Shown in pieces: positions 1-10,077 of a stretch of 64,000 nt of DNA. The notes beneath the pieces were generated by a model. It was not told the DNA's origin. It ran no database searches and worked only from the letters and a program-made list of their open reading frames with translations. Source of the DNA: Gemmatimonadota bacterium (GTDB lineage: Bacteria; Latescibacterota; UBA2968). Each line of letters opens with the position of its first letter. Position 1 is the first letter of the stretch. The translations under genes were made by a program, and so were the position numbers. The stretch lies in the NCBI GenBank assembly GCA_002727195.1, contig PBWH01000005.1:260665-324664 (forward strand), written 5' to 3'.

Positions 1-368
1 GCGTCCGACGCGAAGATCGGTGCCGCGACGCGCAATGCCAGTGCAATCGCATCGCTTGGCCTGGAATCCACCTCGAACTCGCTGCTCCCCTGTTTGAAGA
101 TGATCTGAGCGTAGAAGGTATCGTCCTTGAGGTCGCTTATGACGATTCGCTCAACTTTTGCATTTACCTGTCCCAAGACAGTCCGGACGAGATCGTAGCA
201 GATGGGCCTTGGTGGCGGTTCGTCATAAAGTTCCATATATATGGCCGTCGCCTCGAAGTTGCCAATGGAGATCGGCAAAAAGACCGTTTGCTCCTCATCC
301 CTCAGCCAAACGAGAGGCTTGTTGCTGTTCGGCTCGGGAGCGACGCCAACGACCTCCATTTGTATCAT
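1..368 (-). CDS. Bifunctional nuclease family (BFN/DUF151) protein, C-terminus off the left edge
   Basis: Reverse-strand translation from ATG at 368: MIQMEVVGVAPEPNSNKPLVWLRDEEQTVFLPISIGNFEATAIYMEL...RPICYDLVRTVLGQVNAKVERIVISDLKDDTFYAQIIFKQGSSEFEVDSRPSDAIALALRVAAPIFASDA, typical BFN domain; absent from the ORF track because it has no stop in the window. Confidence 0.85.
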   Translation of the reverse strand, partial: MIQMEVVGVAPEPNSNKPLVWLRDEEQTVFLPISIGNFEATAIYMELYDEPPPRPICYDLVRTVLGQVNAKVERIVISDLKDDTFYAQIIFKQGSSEFEVDSRPSDAIALALRVAAPIFASD

Positions 369-533
369 TCCTGCATCCTCGCTAAATCCCATGATATTAC
401 TGATTTTCCAAAGGTTGTATGGGTCCGCAAATATAATTCCGTCCATTCTTTCGACGCAAGTCCAAAGACGAGTATTGCGGACTCTAGTGCCGCCGCTTAG
501 ATTTCCAATCCATCCTTTATAATGAGAGGCAAT

Positions 534-1496
534 ATGTTTAAGGACCGGCCCTTACTCAGCCTTACCTCGCTTCTGCGAGGTGCTTGGCTGCTCCTTCTGT
601 CCCTCACACCGGTCTCAACTGATGCTCAGCCCTTGCTGCTGAACTATCGGGGATTTCTGGAGGGCCTAGACAGCCAGGCATCCATTCGGTTCTCCATCCA
701 CGCGGACTCGGTTTCGACGAAGTCCCTCTGGACGGAACAGCACGACGTTTTGCTGCAAAACGGCCGATTCGGTGTCTTGCTAGGGTCGACCTCGGAACTA
801 GGTTCTGAACTCTTTCGGTCGACTGACGAGATCTACCTATCGCTGCAGATCAACGGGATGGAACTGACCCCCAGACAGAGGCTGGTGAGCGCCCCCTACG
901 CCATCACTTCCGGGCACTCAAGGGATGTTCGAGACGAAGATATACATCCTCGCAGCATCGAACTGGCAGAAGGACTTGCCCAGTGGGACTCGACCGGCAG
1001 CCTCGCCGCCCCAGTCGTGGTCACGGACAGCCTGTCCATTGGCACGACTCCCGTGATCGACAGTAAGGGTAACTGGGTAGGGCCGGCGTCCGGAGGCGGC
1101 ATGAGTCTGATCTCAGTGACCACGACAGACGTCAACGAAGACGCCATTTTCTTCTTCAACTCGAAGTGGGTCAAGCTTGCCCAGTTGGATACGTTTGTGG
1201 ATACGCCCGGTGGTGGGAAGATCGAAATATCGCTTGTGGCTCAACTTGCGAGTGGTAGCGCCTTCGAAACCAGGCTAACAATGAAGCAGGTATCTCCTTC
1301 TGACGTCCAGTTCGGGCAAGTAGGGAATATCGCGGGGGCGTCAGGGTCATCGGCGGATCAGGGTCACACATTGCACAACCACGCGATCGTGAATGTCGAA
1401 GACGGCAGATACCGTGTCTTTGTCGAGCACAAAGCCGATGCCGTCGTTGAAGCGACCTTCCTAAGCGCTTACCTCATCATCAAGCACTACCGTTAG
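534..1496 (+). CDS. Secreted hypothetical protein with N-terminal signal peptide
   Basis: ORF 522..1496; hydrophobic N-terminus (MFKDRPLLSLTSLLRGAWLLLLSLTPVSTDAQ), then LLNYRGFLEG...IRFSIHAD...LWTEQHDVLLQNGRFGVLLG, a pattern seen in secreted/tail-fibre-like proteins. Confidence 0.6.
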   Translation: MFKDRPLLSLTSLLRGAWLLLLSLTPVSTDAQPLLLNYRGFLEGLDSQASIRFSIHADSVSTKSLWTEQHDVLLQNGRFGVLLGSTSELGSELFRSTDEIYLSLQINGMELTPRQRLVSAPYAITSGHSRDVRDEDIHPRSIELAEGLAQWDSTGSLAAPVVVTDSLSIGTTPVIDSKGNWVGPASGGGMSLISVTTTDVNEDAIFFFNSKWVKLAQLDTFVDTPGGGKIEISLVAQLASGSAFETRLTMKQVSPSDVQFGQVGNIAGASGSSADQGHTLHNHAIVNVEDGRYRVFVEHKADAVVEATFLSAYLIIKHYR

Positions 1497-1500
1497 GCCT

Positions 1501-2457
1501 ATGCCACGAGCATGCTGCGCAGCTACCCGGGGTCCTTCTCAGAAACGATCTGTCCGTCCAGGGAAAGGGAAACGCAAGAAGGGCAGGAAGACGAGAACCT
1601 CTAACAGCGATTCTATCGTGATCGAGGGCGGATCATTCATGATGGGAACGGATGATGAGGTCGGGTTCCCGGAAGATGGTGAGGGTCCGATCCGGGAAGT
1701 AACGGTATCTCCCTTCCAAATGGACGCCACGGCCGTCACCAACTCCCAATTCTCGAGGTTCGTCAAGGACACTGGTTACAAGACCGAGGCGGAACAATTT
1801 GGCTGGTCCTTCGTGTTCCACAGTTTCGTGCCGGAGGAGACGGCGACACGGGTCGAGCAAACGGTCCAGATCACGCCGTGGTGGTGGCCCGTGGATGGTG
1901 CCTGCTGGTCCAAGCCAGAGGGACCGGAAAGCTCCCTGGCGGGGCGGTGGGACCACCCAGCCGTACACATCTCGTGGAACGATGCCGTGGCCTTCACCGA
2001 GTGGGCGGAGAAACGACTCCCTACCGAAGCCGAGTGGGAACTCGCCGCAAGAGGGGGAGTCGAGGGAGCCCGATACCCGTGGGGTGATGAGTTGACCCCG
2101 GACGGTGAGCACCGGTGCAATATCTGGCAGGGCACTTTCCCGGAAGGGAACACCGAAGAGGACGGTTTCGCCTCCACTGCCCCCGTGAATGCCTTTCCCC
2201 CGAATGGATACGGCCTCTATAATGTATCGGGCAACGTCTGGGAATGGTGCGCGGACTGGTTCTCACCCGACCACCACCTGGATGGACCGCGAACAGACCC
2301 GAAGGGTCCTGACCGCGGAGATGCCAGATCGATGCGTGGGGGCTCCTATCTGTGCCACGAGTCTTACTGTAACCGTTATCGCATCGCGGCAAGGAGCGCG
2401 AACACACCGGACAGTTCGACCGGAAACCTCGGCTTCAGGTGTGCTCAGGACCTCTAG
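1501..2457 (+). CDS. Formylglycine-generating enzyme (SUMF1/FGE sulfatase-modifying factor)
   Basis: GGSFMMGTDDE, RLPTEAEWELAARGG, YPWGDE, NVSGNVWEWCADWF, and C-terminal GGSYLCHESYCNRYRIAARSANTPDSSTGNLGFRCA containing the paired FGE cysteines. True start uncertain (possibly GTG near 1618). Confidence 0.88.
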   Translation: MPRACCAATRGPSQKRSVRPGKGKRKKGRKTRTSNSDSIVIEGGSFMMGTDDEVGFPEDGEGPIREVTVSPFQMDATAVTNSQFSRFVKDTGYKTEAEQFGWSFVFHSFVPEETATRVEQTVQITPWWWPVDGACWSKPEGPESSLAGRWDHPAVHISWNDAVAFTEWAEKRLPTEAEWELAARGGVEGARYPWGDELTPDGEHRCNIWQGTFPEGNTEEDGFASTAPVNAFPPNGYGLYNVSGNVWEWCADWFSPDHHLDGPRTDPKGPDRGDARSMRGGSYLCHESYCNRYRIAARSANTPDSSTGNLGFRCAQDL

Positions 2458-2466
2458 AGGTGAAGC

Positions 2467-2735
2467 GTGAGGAACAGCACTGTGATCAAGTGCTTCGCAG
2501 TACTTCTGGGGTCCACACTGCTGGCGGGTCTTGCTCTCAGGTCTGAGCTCCAAAGTCAGGGGAAGGAGAAGTTGGACCGTTAGGAGTACTATACGGTTAT
2601 GGGGCACAGCCCCCATCTGCGTGAAGGCGGGAAGCGATCTCAAACGGTTGCAGAGCCTCGGCAAGGAAGGGTGGGACGTCGCCTCTTCCTACCCCTCACG
2701 AGGTGAGATTGTGGTCTCCATCCTGAATCGCGCTA
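2467..2735 (+). pseudogene. Decayed small secreted DUF4177-like protein
   Basis: GTG start with signal-like VRNSTVIKCFAVLLGSTLLAGLALRS..., in-frame TAG at 2581-2583, EYYTV motif after the stop, then continuation in another frame as SDLKRLQSLGKEGWDVASSYPSRGEIVVSILNR. Confidence 0.5.
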
Positions 2736-4421
2736 ACCGACCTTCAGGCGCCTCGCGCGATTCAGGGCGCCCAGGATATCGAGCCTTCTTGCTCGGGCCG
2801 CATTTCCGGTCAGACGCCCACCCAGCCCATCCAATCCTTCACGCGCCATCAACCCTTCGATTTCTTCTGCGATGGAATCGATCGATCGCTGGCCATCGAT
2901 CAACGACGCGCACCAGAAAAGTGCAGCCCCGACGCATTCGGCGGCACCGGGAGCGCACAGCTGTTCTAGCCCGCTAACATCGACGTGCTCGTCACCGATT
3001 GACACCTCCGGCCCTCGGACCCTTACCCTGGGTCCACGTCTGCCGCGCCCAAAATCCCACCTGCTAGGTACCCGTTCCTGCTTCTCAACCGTAACACCCT
3101 CGCACGCGTTTGCCTCCGGATCGGATAGTTGCCGGGCCACTTCTGTCACGTCCTCAACCCGATAGTCCGCCACCCTCAGAACGAGATCGGACCAGGCGAA
3201 GAATGTGCTTGAGCTACCGATCGCCATAAGCGTCGACACGCCCTGTTCGACCAGACCGCGAACGAAGGACGCATACGGCCGAATGGGCTCCTCACTGTCT
3301 GGAACAAGCGATCTCACACCCTCGTCTCGGTTCAGGAAGTTACTGGCGGATGAGTCTTCATCCATCAGCAAGGCCGTAGCGCCTCCCGCTACATACTCCA
3401 CAACGCTGGCCGCTTGGGAGGTACTTCCGCTCGCGTCCTGAGTGGAGAAACGGACGGCGTCCACGCCCCCTGGCAGGTTGTCTATAAAGGGTCGAAGGTC
3501 GACGCACTGAACACTCCGACCCTCTTCCGCGCGGAGCTTGACCGCCGAATCGACGGTAACCACACCCTCTCGTCCATCTCCCGGGATATGATTGTAGACC
3601 CCCCGTTCGACCGCCTTGAGGAGCGTCGACTTTCCGTGATAGCCGCCACCAACAATCATGGTCACCCCGACCGGAATCCCGAGACCACGGACTCGCCCTC
3701 GGTGAGGCAGCTCAACTTCGACAGCGGTAGAGGGTGGTGATACGAGCGGAACCGCCCTGTCAGAGTCCATCGGCCGATCATCCGCACCAGACTCACGTAC
3801 GAGTATCGATCCATCCGCCACGAAGGCGACGAGCCCCATATCGGCAAGGCGCGAACGGAGGTCGTCCTGATCTTCGCAAACGTTCAGGTGCCTTTTCACC
3901 GCATCAGGGTTATCGCGAAGGTTTGACAGGGCCGCAGCTAGCACGCCAGGGAGCGCCTCCAACAGGAGCACCTCAGCACCCCGACCATCGATACGTCGCC
4001 CACGCGCGGGCAGCCCCGCATAGACTCTGGCTTCCAGTTCGGCACCCTTGATCTGAACGGACGTCCTCTCCACTACTTCCTGCCCTGGCCTCGCGATGTG
4101 GATTCGCCCACTGTTGCCTGATCCATTGACTTCGACGCCCAGCTCGTCAATCTCGACAGCGAGGCGTCTGGTCAAGTAGTCCGCCAGGGCGACACTGCGG
4201 ATTCGGCTTTCAAGGCTCGACACATCGACGCCCGTCTCGCTGACCGATGCAAAGACACGCATCATTGTCGGCGACGCGAACGGATCCCGCTGTGTGCGAT
4301 CGATCTGAAGCCGCAGCCCATCGAGGGCATAGGTCCCGCAGATCGAGGCATACCTGCCATAGCCTTGGCCATCGATCCGGTCCAATTTCTCAGCCAGCAC
4401 TGATGCTTCTGAGGTGTTCAC
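2733..4421 (-). CDS. Predicted ATPase of the ABC class (PF09818-like)
   Basis: RYASICGTYALDGLRLQIDRTQRDPFA..., IPVGVTMIVGGGYHGKSTLLKAVERGVYNHIPGDGREGVVT (P-loop), TALLMDEDSSASNFLNRD (Walker B). Confidence 0.85.
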   Translation of the reverse strand: MNTSEASVLAEKLDRIDGQGYGRYASICGTYALDGLRLQIDRTQRDPFASPTMMRVFASVSETGVDVSSLESRIRSVALADYLTRRLAVEIDELGVEVNGSGNSGRIHIARPGQEVVERTSVQIKGAELEARVYAGLPARGRRIDGRGAEVLLLEALPGVLAAALSNLRDNPDAVKRHLNVCEDQDDLRSRLADMGLVAFVADGSILVRESGADDRPMDSDRAVPLVSPPSTAVEVELPHRGRVRGLGIPVGVTMIVGGGYHGKSTLLKAVERGVYNHIPGDGREGVVTVDSAVKLRAEEGRSVQCVDLRPFIDNLPGGVDAVRFSTQDASGSTSQAASVVEYVAGGATALLMDEDSSASNFLNRDEGVRSLVPDSEEPIRPYASFVRGLVEQGVSTLMAIGSSSTFFAWSDLVLRVADYRVEDVTEVARQLSDPEANACEGVTVEKQERVPSRWDFGRGRRGPRVRVRGPEVSIGDEHVDVSGLEQLCAPGAAECVGAALFWCASLIDGQRSIDSIAEEIEGLMAREGLDGLGGRLTGNAARARRLDILGALNRARRLKVG

Positions 4422-4441
4422 TCAATGCCTCATAAAAGAAA

Positions 4442-4470
4442 ACGGGGGCCCGGATATCCCGAGCCCCCGT
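4442..4470 (-). terminator. Rho-independent terminator of the rpsF-rpsR-rplI operon
   Basis: acgggggcccggatatcccgagcccccgt hairpin followed on the minus strand by TTTTCTTTT. Confidence 0.75.
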
Positions 4471-4492
4471 CCACAATCTCTCGACCGGTCGC

Positions 4493-4936
4493 CTACTCTT
4501 TGACCACCCATACCTTGACGGTGGCCTCGACTTCGGCGTGCAGCCGAATGGGCACGTCATAGACGCCGAGGGCCCGGATCGGTTCATCCAGTTGAATCGT
4601 CCGACGATCGATCTCAAAGCTCTGTTCCTTGAGCTGATCAGCAATCTGCTGGTTCGTCACGGATCCGAAGATGCGATCCTCTTCACCAACGGCAACGGCA
4701 ATCGTAACGGAAGCGTTACCAAGGGCAGCGGCCTGATCTTCGGCCTCCTTCTTCTCTCGCGCCAGTTGGGCACCACGCTGGCTCTTGACCTCCTCATACA
4801 CCGCCATGTTGCCGGCGTTTGCAATCAGGGCCAGCTTGCGCGGGAGCAGATAATTACGTGCAAACCCGGGCTTGACCTCGACGATCTCTCCCGCACCGCC
4901 GACGTGCTCCAGGGTCTCTGTCAGAATAACCTTCAT
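4493..4936 (-). CDS. rplI: 50S ribosomal protein L9
   Basis: MKVILTETLEHVGGAGEIVEVKPGFARNYLLPRKLA. Confidence 0.97.
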   Translation of the reverse strand: MKVILTETLEHVGGAGEIVEVKPGFARNYLLPRKLALIANAGNMAVYEEVKSQRGAQLAREKKEAEDQAAALGNASVTIAVAVGEEDRIFGSVTNQQIADQLKEQSFEIDRRTIQLDEPIRALGVYDVPIRLHAEVEATVKVWVVKE

Positions 4937-4947
4937 ATCAGCCCCCT

Positions 4948-5175
4948 CTACTTAACCGTCTCGGCGGAGTACGGAAGAACGGCGATGTTCCGCGCCCGCT
5001 TGATAGCCGTGGTCAGCTCCCGCTGATGTCGGGCACAGGTACCGGTCATACGCCTGGGGATAACCTTACCGCGCTCCGTGATGAATCGGCGCAGTAGGCG
5101 GTCATCCTTGTAATCGATCTTGATGGCCTTGTCTTCACAGAATCGGCAAACCTTCACGCGTCCACGAACGTTCAT
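4948..5175 (-). CDS. rpsR: 30S ribosomal protein S18
   Basis: [60 protein letters not shown]. Confidence 0.97.
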   Translation of the reverse strand: MNVRGRVKVCRFCEDKAIKIDYKDDRLLRRFITERGKVIPRRMTGTCARHQRELTTAIKRARNIAVLPYSAETVK

Positions 5176-5552
5176 TCTTCAGCCTCCTCGTTTTCGCCTG
5201 AAGTTACCGTCTCTTCTGCTTCGGCCTCCTCTGCCTCCGACTCGTCCTGAGGCACGACGGGTGCGTCCTCCGTCTTGATAAACAGATGACGCAGCACGGA
5301 TTCGTCCAACCTGAGCTGACGATCCATTTCCTGCACCATCGCCGCTTCACCCGTGAACTGGAAGTAGGTGTAATCCGCTTGATTCTGCTTCTTGATCTCG
5401 TAGGCGAGCTTCTGCACGCCGCGTCTATCAGCGACTACCGGGTCGGCCCCGTTATCCTTCAGGAACGACTCGTACTTGCCCACTATGCTGTTGACCGCTT
5501 CGTCGCCATCCTGCGACCCCACGACCAACGTGAGTTCATAGTGTTTCGACAT
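5172..5552 (-). CDS. rpsF: 30S ribosomal protein S6 with acidic C-terminal tail
   Basis: [11 protein letters not shown]...[43 protein letters not shown]...[14 protein letters not shown]. Confidence 0.95.
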   Translation of the reverse strand: MSKHYELTLVVGSQDGDEAVNSIVGKYESFLKDNGADPVVADRRGVQKLAYEIKKQNQADYTYFQFTGEAAMVQEMDRQLRLDESVLRHLFIKTEDAPVVPQDESEAEEAEAEETVTSGENEEAEE

Positions 5553-5637
5553 ACAACCTCCCCTGGACTCTAGGCTCAGCTTTGCGTCTGAGCGGGGGTT
5601 GGATCCACGACGGGTCGATCCCGTCGGGGCGGATGCT

Positions 5638-7647
5638 TTATCCCCTCAGAAGAGGGGCAAGCACCAGTGATACGACAGACATGAGTTTGATGAGGATGTT
5701 CAAAGCAGGGCCGGAGGTGTCCTTGAGCGGATCGCCAACGGTGTCACCCACAACAGACGCCTTATGCGCCTCGGACCCTTTACCACCGAGGTTGCCCTCC
5801 TCGATCCACTTCTTCCCGTTGTCCAGAGCACCACCTGTGTTCGCCATCATCAACGCTACCAGAACACCACTCAGCGTTGCGCCACCGAGCATCCCGCCCA
5901 GGGCTTCCGAACCGAGGAACAAACCGACAATAACCGGGCTCACAACCGCTACCAGCCCGGGCAGAACCATCTCGCGAAGGGCCGCGACGGTGCTGATGTC
6001 CACGCACCGGCGGGTATCGGGCTTGCTCGTCCCTTCCATCAGGCCCGGAATCTCACGGAACTGACGTCGAACCTCTTCGACCATCTTGAAGGCAGCCTTA
6101 CCGACCGACTTCATCGTCATCGCGGCCACCAGGAAAGGAACAGCGCCACCGACCAGCAACCCGATCACCACGATCGGTTTTGTCAGGTCGATCACGTCCA
6201 GACCGACGGCAACCGTGTATGCAGAGAACAGTGCCAGGGCTGTAAGGGCTGCCGAACCAATGGCGAAACCTTTACCTATCGCGGCAGTGGTGTTTCCGAT
6301 CGCATCGAGTCCGTCCGTAATCTTGCGCGTCTCCGGACCCAGTTCGCTCATCTCCGATATACCGCCCGCGTTGTCAGCGATCGGGCCGTAAGCGTCTACC
6401 GCCATCGTCACACCGACGGTCGATAGCATTCCAACCGCTGCGATCCCGATTCCGTAGAGACCTGCGAAGTGGTAACCAAGACCGATGGCGCAGCAGATAC
6501 AGAGAATGGGGAGCATCGTACTCTCCATGCCGACCGCTATCCCTTCGATCATGTTGGTCGCGGGCCCGGTTTCGGACGCGGCGGCGATCCGACGAACGGG
6601 GGCACCCCCTGTGTAGTATTCCGTTAGGAGACCGATCACGATCCCCGTTATCCCGCCAAAGAACACAGCATAGAAGATGTCGGGCGAGAGGCCTGCCTGC
6701 TCGATGAAGAAGTAGCTTCCCGCGAACATAAGCACGGCGGCGACGAGCGGGGCATTCCGCAAAGCGGAGGCAGGATCCATATTCCGCAGAAGTCGCATGG
6801 AGAATACACCGATGAGCGAGGCCACAAGGCCGATCATAGCGATAGCGATCGGGAGTTGCATCGCCACTACCTGGACGGTGGCTGTATCCGTCGCACGACC
6901 ACTCAGTTTCTCCAGCAATGCCGTGCTGGCCGACGCCGCGATAGCGATCGTCGCGATAATCGACCCCACATAGGACTCGAAGATATCGGCGCCCATCCCG
7001 GCTACGTCACCGACATTGTCACCCACGTTATCTGCGATCCCGGCAGGATTGCGAGGATCGTCTTCGGGAATCCCGGCCTCGACCTTTCCGACCAAATCGG
7101 CCCCGACGTCGGCAGCTTTCGTGTAGATCCCTCCGCCCACGCGGGCGAAGAGTGCGATCGAACTGGCGCCCATCGCGAACCCGCCGATGATCTGCGCCTG
7201 ATCGGGCGATCCATACACACCGAAGAGCAGTCCAACACCCAAGAGACCCAGACTCGCGACGGCCAACCCCATCACGGTGCCACCCGAGAATGCAACGGAA
7301 AGCGCCTGAGGTTGCCCTTCCTGATTCGCTGCGAAGGTGGTCCTGACGTTCGCGCGGGTTGCCGCCTTCATACCCAGGAATCCTGACAGTACTGAGCAGA
7401 GGGATCCCAGGACAAAGGCCATCGCTGTATCCTTTCCGATGCCGAAAAAGAGCGCTACAGTTAGCACCACAACGAAAATAGCGAGAACAATATATTCTCG
7501 CTTTAGGAAGGCCATCGCACCTTCGTGAATGGCGTCGGATATCTCTCTCATTCGCTCCGTGCCGACCGGCTTCTTCAGGATGCGCAGGTATACGATCAAC
7601 GCGCAGCCCAATCCCCCTAGGCCTAACAACGGTGCCCACTCGATCAT
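5638..7647 (-). CDS. hppA: Membrane-bound proton/sodium-translocating pyrophosphatase
   Basis: [103 protein letters not shown]. Confidence 0.97.
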   Translation of the reverse strand: MIEWAPLLGLGGLGCALIVYLRILKKPVGTERMREISDAIHEGAMAFLKREYIVLAIFVVVLTVALFFGIGKDTAMAFVLGSLCSVLSGFLGMKAATRANVRTTFAANQEGQPQALSVAFSGGTVMGLAVASLGLLGVGLLFGVYGSPDQAQIIGGFAMGASSIALFARVGGGIYTKAADVGADLVGKVEAGIPEDDPRNPAGIADNVGDNVGDVAGMGADIFESYVGSIIATIAIAASASTALLEKLSGRATDTATVQVVAMQLPIAIAMIGLVASLIGVFSMRLLRNMDPASALRNAPLVAAVLMFAGSYFFIEQAGLSPDIFYAVFFGGITGIVIGLLTEYYTGGAPVRRIAAASETGPATNMIEGIAVGMESTMLPILCICCAIGLGYHFAGLYGIGIAAVGMLSTVGVTMAVDAYGPIADNAGGISEMSELGPETRKITDGLDAIGNTTAAIGKGFAIGSAALTALALFSAYTVAVGLDVIDLTKPIVVIGLLVGGAVPFLVAAMTMKSVGKAAFKMVEEVRRQFREIPGLMEGTSKPDTRRCVDISTVAALREMVLPGLVAVVSPVIVGLFLGSEALGGMLGGATLSGVLVALMMANTGGALDNGKKWIEEGNLGGKGSEAHKASVVGDTVGDPLKDTSGPALNILIKLMSVVSLVLAPLLRG

Positions 7648-7695
7648 CTCATTCTCCAGGTAACGAGCACGGTGCCACAGACGGACAAGGTGCCC

Positions 7696-8241
7696 TTACC
7701 TCCCATTGAACGAATTCATAGCCGACTCCACGCCCGCGTAACACCAAGTCCTGACAGCATCCGCAGCTCGCAAAACCATTAGCTCGACCAAAACGACTTC
7801 GTTCGTATCGAATTCGCCGAGAACATACTCAATCTGTGTTTGGTCTCCTGGGACCTCACCGACGCCCATTCGAACCCGAGGAAATGCATCGCTCTCCAAG
7901 GCGGCAACTATCGATCTCAGTCCGTTATGACCCCCTTTGGACCCTCCCCGTCGCACACGTATTCGTCCGACATCCAGATGTATGTCATCGACGAGGACCA
8001 GAACGTCATCCGGCTTGCTCCCAAACCGATCCATGGCATCCGAAACGGCGAGACCGGAATCGTTCATGAACGTGGTGGGCCGAACCAGCCTAACGGTGTG
8101 AGAACGGATAGTCGTGGACGCGTGATCGTAGAGCTCTCGCGTCGCCCAGGGACGTGCACCAGCCAAGTGATCCACGACCCTGAACCCGACGTTGTGGCGT
8201 GTCTTCGCGTATTTAGGGCCCGGATTGCCGAGCCCGACCAC
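7696..8241 (-). CDS. pth: Peptidyl-tRNA hydrolase
   Basis: VVGLGNPGPKYAKTRHNVGFRVVDHLA...TFMNDSGLAV...LVLVDDIHLDVGRIRVRRGGSKGGHNGLRSI; ORF extends to 8331 but overlaps rplY, so GTG at 8241 is the likelier start. Confidence 0.93.
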   Translation of the reverse strand: MVGLGNPGPKYAKTRHNVGFRVVDHLAGARPWATRELYDHASTTIRSHTVRLVRPTTFMNDSGLAVSDAMDRFGSKPDDVLVLVDDIHLDVGRIRVRRGGSKGGHNGLRSIVAALESDAFPRVRMGVGEVPGDQTQIEYVLGEFDTNEVVLVELMVLRAADAVRTWCYAGVESAMNSFNGR

Positions 8242-8257
8242 AACCCTGGCGCCCAGG

Positions 8258-8941
8258 TTACTCCTCGTCCCCTTCGTCGTCGTCCTTCTTGCCGCGCTCG
8301 ATGACCTCCGGCTCAGTGGCTCCCTCCTCAACCTCTGCGCCCTCGCCCTCTTCGGTCTCTTCGTCCTCGTCCTGGCGGACCGTCGGCGGTGCGACAGCGA
8401 ACACAGACCGGTCGGACTCTGTCACGAAGGTCGTTCCCTCCGGCGCCACCAGATCTGACACATGGACAGTATCGCCGATGTTCAACTCGGTGACATCGTA
8501 GGTCAGTTCGCTCGGAATGTTGGTCGGCAGGCACTCGATCTCAATCTCGTGGAGCATGTGCTCCAGAATCCCACCGTCGTTGCGTACGCCGATCGGAGTC
8601 CCTTCGCTGTGGACGGCAACCTCGACCACGATCTTCTGGGTCATCGAGATCCTGTGGAAATCGATGTGCAGAATATCGTGCGACACCGGATGGTGCTGGA
8701 TTTCCTTGACGATCGTCGAATAGTCCTCAGACCCACCCTCTACCTTCAGGGTAACGATCGCGTTCCGCCCGAAATCGTGAATCATCGTGCGGAAAGCCTT
8801 GCTGTCTACTGTGCACTTGACCGAATCGATCTCCGAACCGTAAACGACGGCCGGAACGGCACCGTTTCTTCTCAGTCGACGGGAGACGCCCTTACCGACC
8901 AACTCACGGGCCTGTGCTTCCAGAACTGCTGAATCTGCCAT
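8258..8941 (-). CDS. rplY: 50S ribosomal protein L25/general stress protein Ctc with acidic tail
   Basis: ADSAVLEAQARELVGKGVSRRLRRNGAVPAVVYG...YSTIVKEIQHHPVSHDILHIDFHRI. Confidence 0.95.
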   Translation of the reverse strand: MADSAVLEAQARELVGKGVSRRLRRNGAVPAVVYGSEIDSVKCTVDSKAFRTMIHDFGRNAIVTLKVEGGSEDYSTIVKEIQHHPVSHDILHIDFHRISMTQKIVVEVAVHSEGTPIGVRNDGGILEHMLHEIEIECLPTNIPSELTYDVTELNIGDTVHVSDLVAPEGTTFVTESDRSVFAVAPPTVRQDEDEETEEGEGAEVEEGATEPEVIERGKKDDDEGDEE

Positions 8942-8975
8942 CCTTACCTCCAGAATTCGCCCCGGTCGTGCGTTT

Positions 8976-9049
8976 TGGCTGCCGGGCAGGGATTCGAACC
9001 CCGATAGGCGGCTCCAAAGGCCGCTGTCTTACCCTTAGACGACCCGGCA
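8976..9049 (-). tRNA. tRNA-Gln (anticodon TTG), CCA encoded
   Basis: Reverse complement TGCCGGGTCGTCTAAGGGTAAGACAGCGGCCTTTGGAGCCGCCTATCGGGGTTCGAATCCCTGCCCGGCAGCCA folds as a cloverleaf; anticodon loop CTTTGGA. Confidence 0.95.
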
Positions 9050-9056
9050 GCCCTGT

Positions 9057-9953
9057 TTAGGGGTCGGGCTGCCCCCCTGGTCGACGCACGGGCGTGCAGA
9101 GGTGAGTCACGTAACCCAGCCTCTCCAGAATCAATGAGGCTTGTTCGGCGATTTGGGGGTCCGAAAAGCCGCCGTATAATGTCGCTCCTGTTCCGCTCAT
9201 CGAGGCACCAAGGGCGCCGGAATCCTCGAGCGTGGACAGAATGCGTTGAACACTCGGATATCGTGCACAAATCAGGGGCAGAAAATCATTCTCGACCGTC
9301 TCCAGAAAATCAAGAAGCGCAACTTCGCCTGAGGCGCGCACAGAATTCAAAAACCTAATATATGGGCCTTCCGATGTCAATTTTATATTCACAGACCCGA
9401 AGGCCCACGCCGTCTCGACCGAGAATCCCGGATCCACCAACAGGTAGATCGGGCTATCCCCCACGATTTTAAGTGGTTGGACTTCTTCACCACGTCCGGT
9501 CACCAAAGCGGTTCCCCCACCGACCGAAAAGGGAACATCGGACCCGATTTCACCACCGATTGCAGCCAGTTCGGCTTCCGGGAGTCGGAGATTCCAGGCG
9601 TGGTTCAGCGCACACAGAACGGCTCCTGCGTTCGAGCTTCCACCGCCGAGGCCACCCCCGCTCGGAATCCGCTTCGTGATCCGGACCAGAGCCCCCAGAT
9701 CGGGGCGCTTTGCGCGAAGTCGAAGCGCATCTGCGGCACGGTAGACCAGATTTCCCGGCCCATCAGGCACATCGTCGCGATCCGCGATCACACTCAGGTC
9801 GCCGCCCGGATCAACGTCGATGTGGAGATCATCCTGAAGGTCCACCTCCTGAAAAATGGACAGAAGGTCGTGGAAGCCGTCCGCGCGTTTTCCAAGGACT
9901 TTCAAACCGAGGTTGAGCTTGGCGTAGGAATGTATCGTCAATGAGTCTGCCAA
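9057..9953 (-). CDS. ispE: 4-diphosphocytidyl-2-C-methyl-D-erythritol kinase
   Basis: SYAKLNLGLKVLGKRADGFHDLLSIFQEVDL...RIPSGGGLGGGSSNAGAVL; GALGASMSGTGATLYG. Confidence 0.95.
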   Translation of the reverse strand: MADSLTIHSYAKLNLGLKVLGKRADGFHDLLSIFQEVDLQDDLHIDVDPGGDLSVIADRDDVPDGPGNLVYRAADALRLRAKRPDLGALVRITKRIPSGGGLGGGSSNAGAVLCALNHAWNLRLPEAELAAIGGEIGSDVPFSVGGGTALVTGRGEEVQPLKIVGDSPIYLLVDPGFSVETAWAFGSVNIKLTSEGPYIRFLNSVRASGEVALLDFLETVENDFLPLICARYPSVQRILSTLEDSGALGASMSGTGATLYGGFSDPQIAEQASLILERLGYVTHLCTPVRRPGGQPDP

Positions 9954-10077
9954 AGTTGCAGATAAGAACCGATTAGCCCTGTCGTGAACGCAGAAACCAG
10001 GGATCGTTGACCGATCCGTAAATATAGATTAACTTTTTGGCGGTGAGCAAATGTCACCCATTCTCTCAGGAGGATAA

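Noticed and set aside
8976-9049. tRNA-Gln as an integration site
   Set aside because: Both flanks are ordinary housekeeping genes (rplY, ispE) with no integrase or repeated tRNA 3' end.
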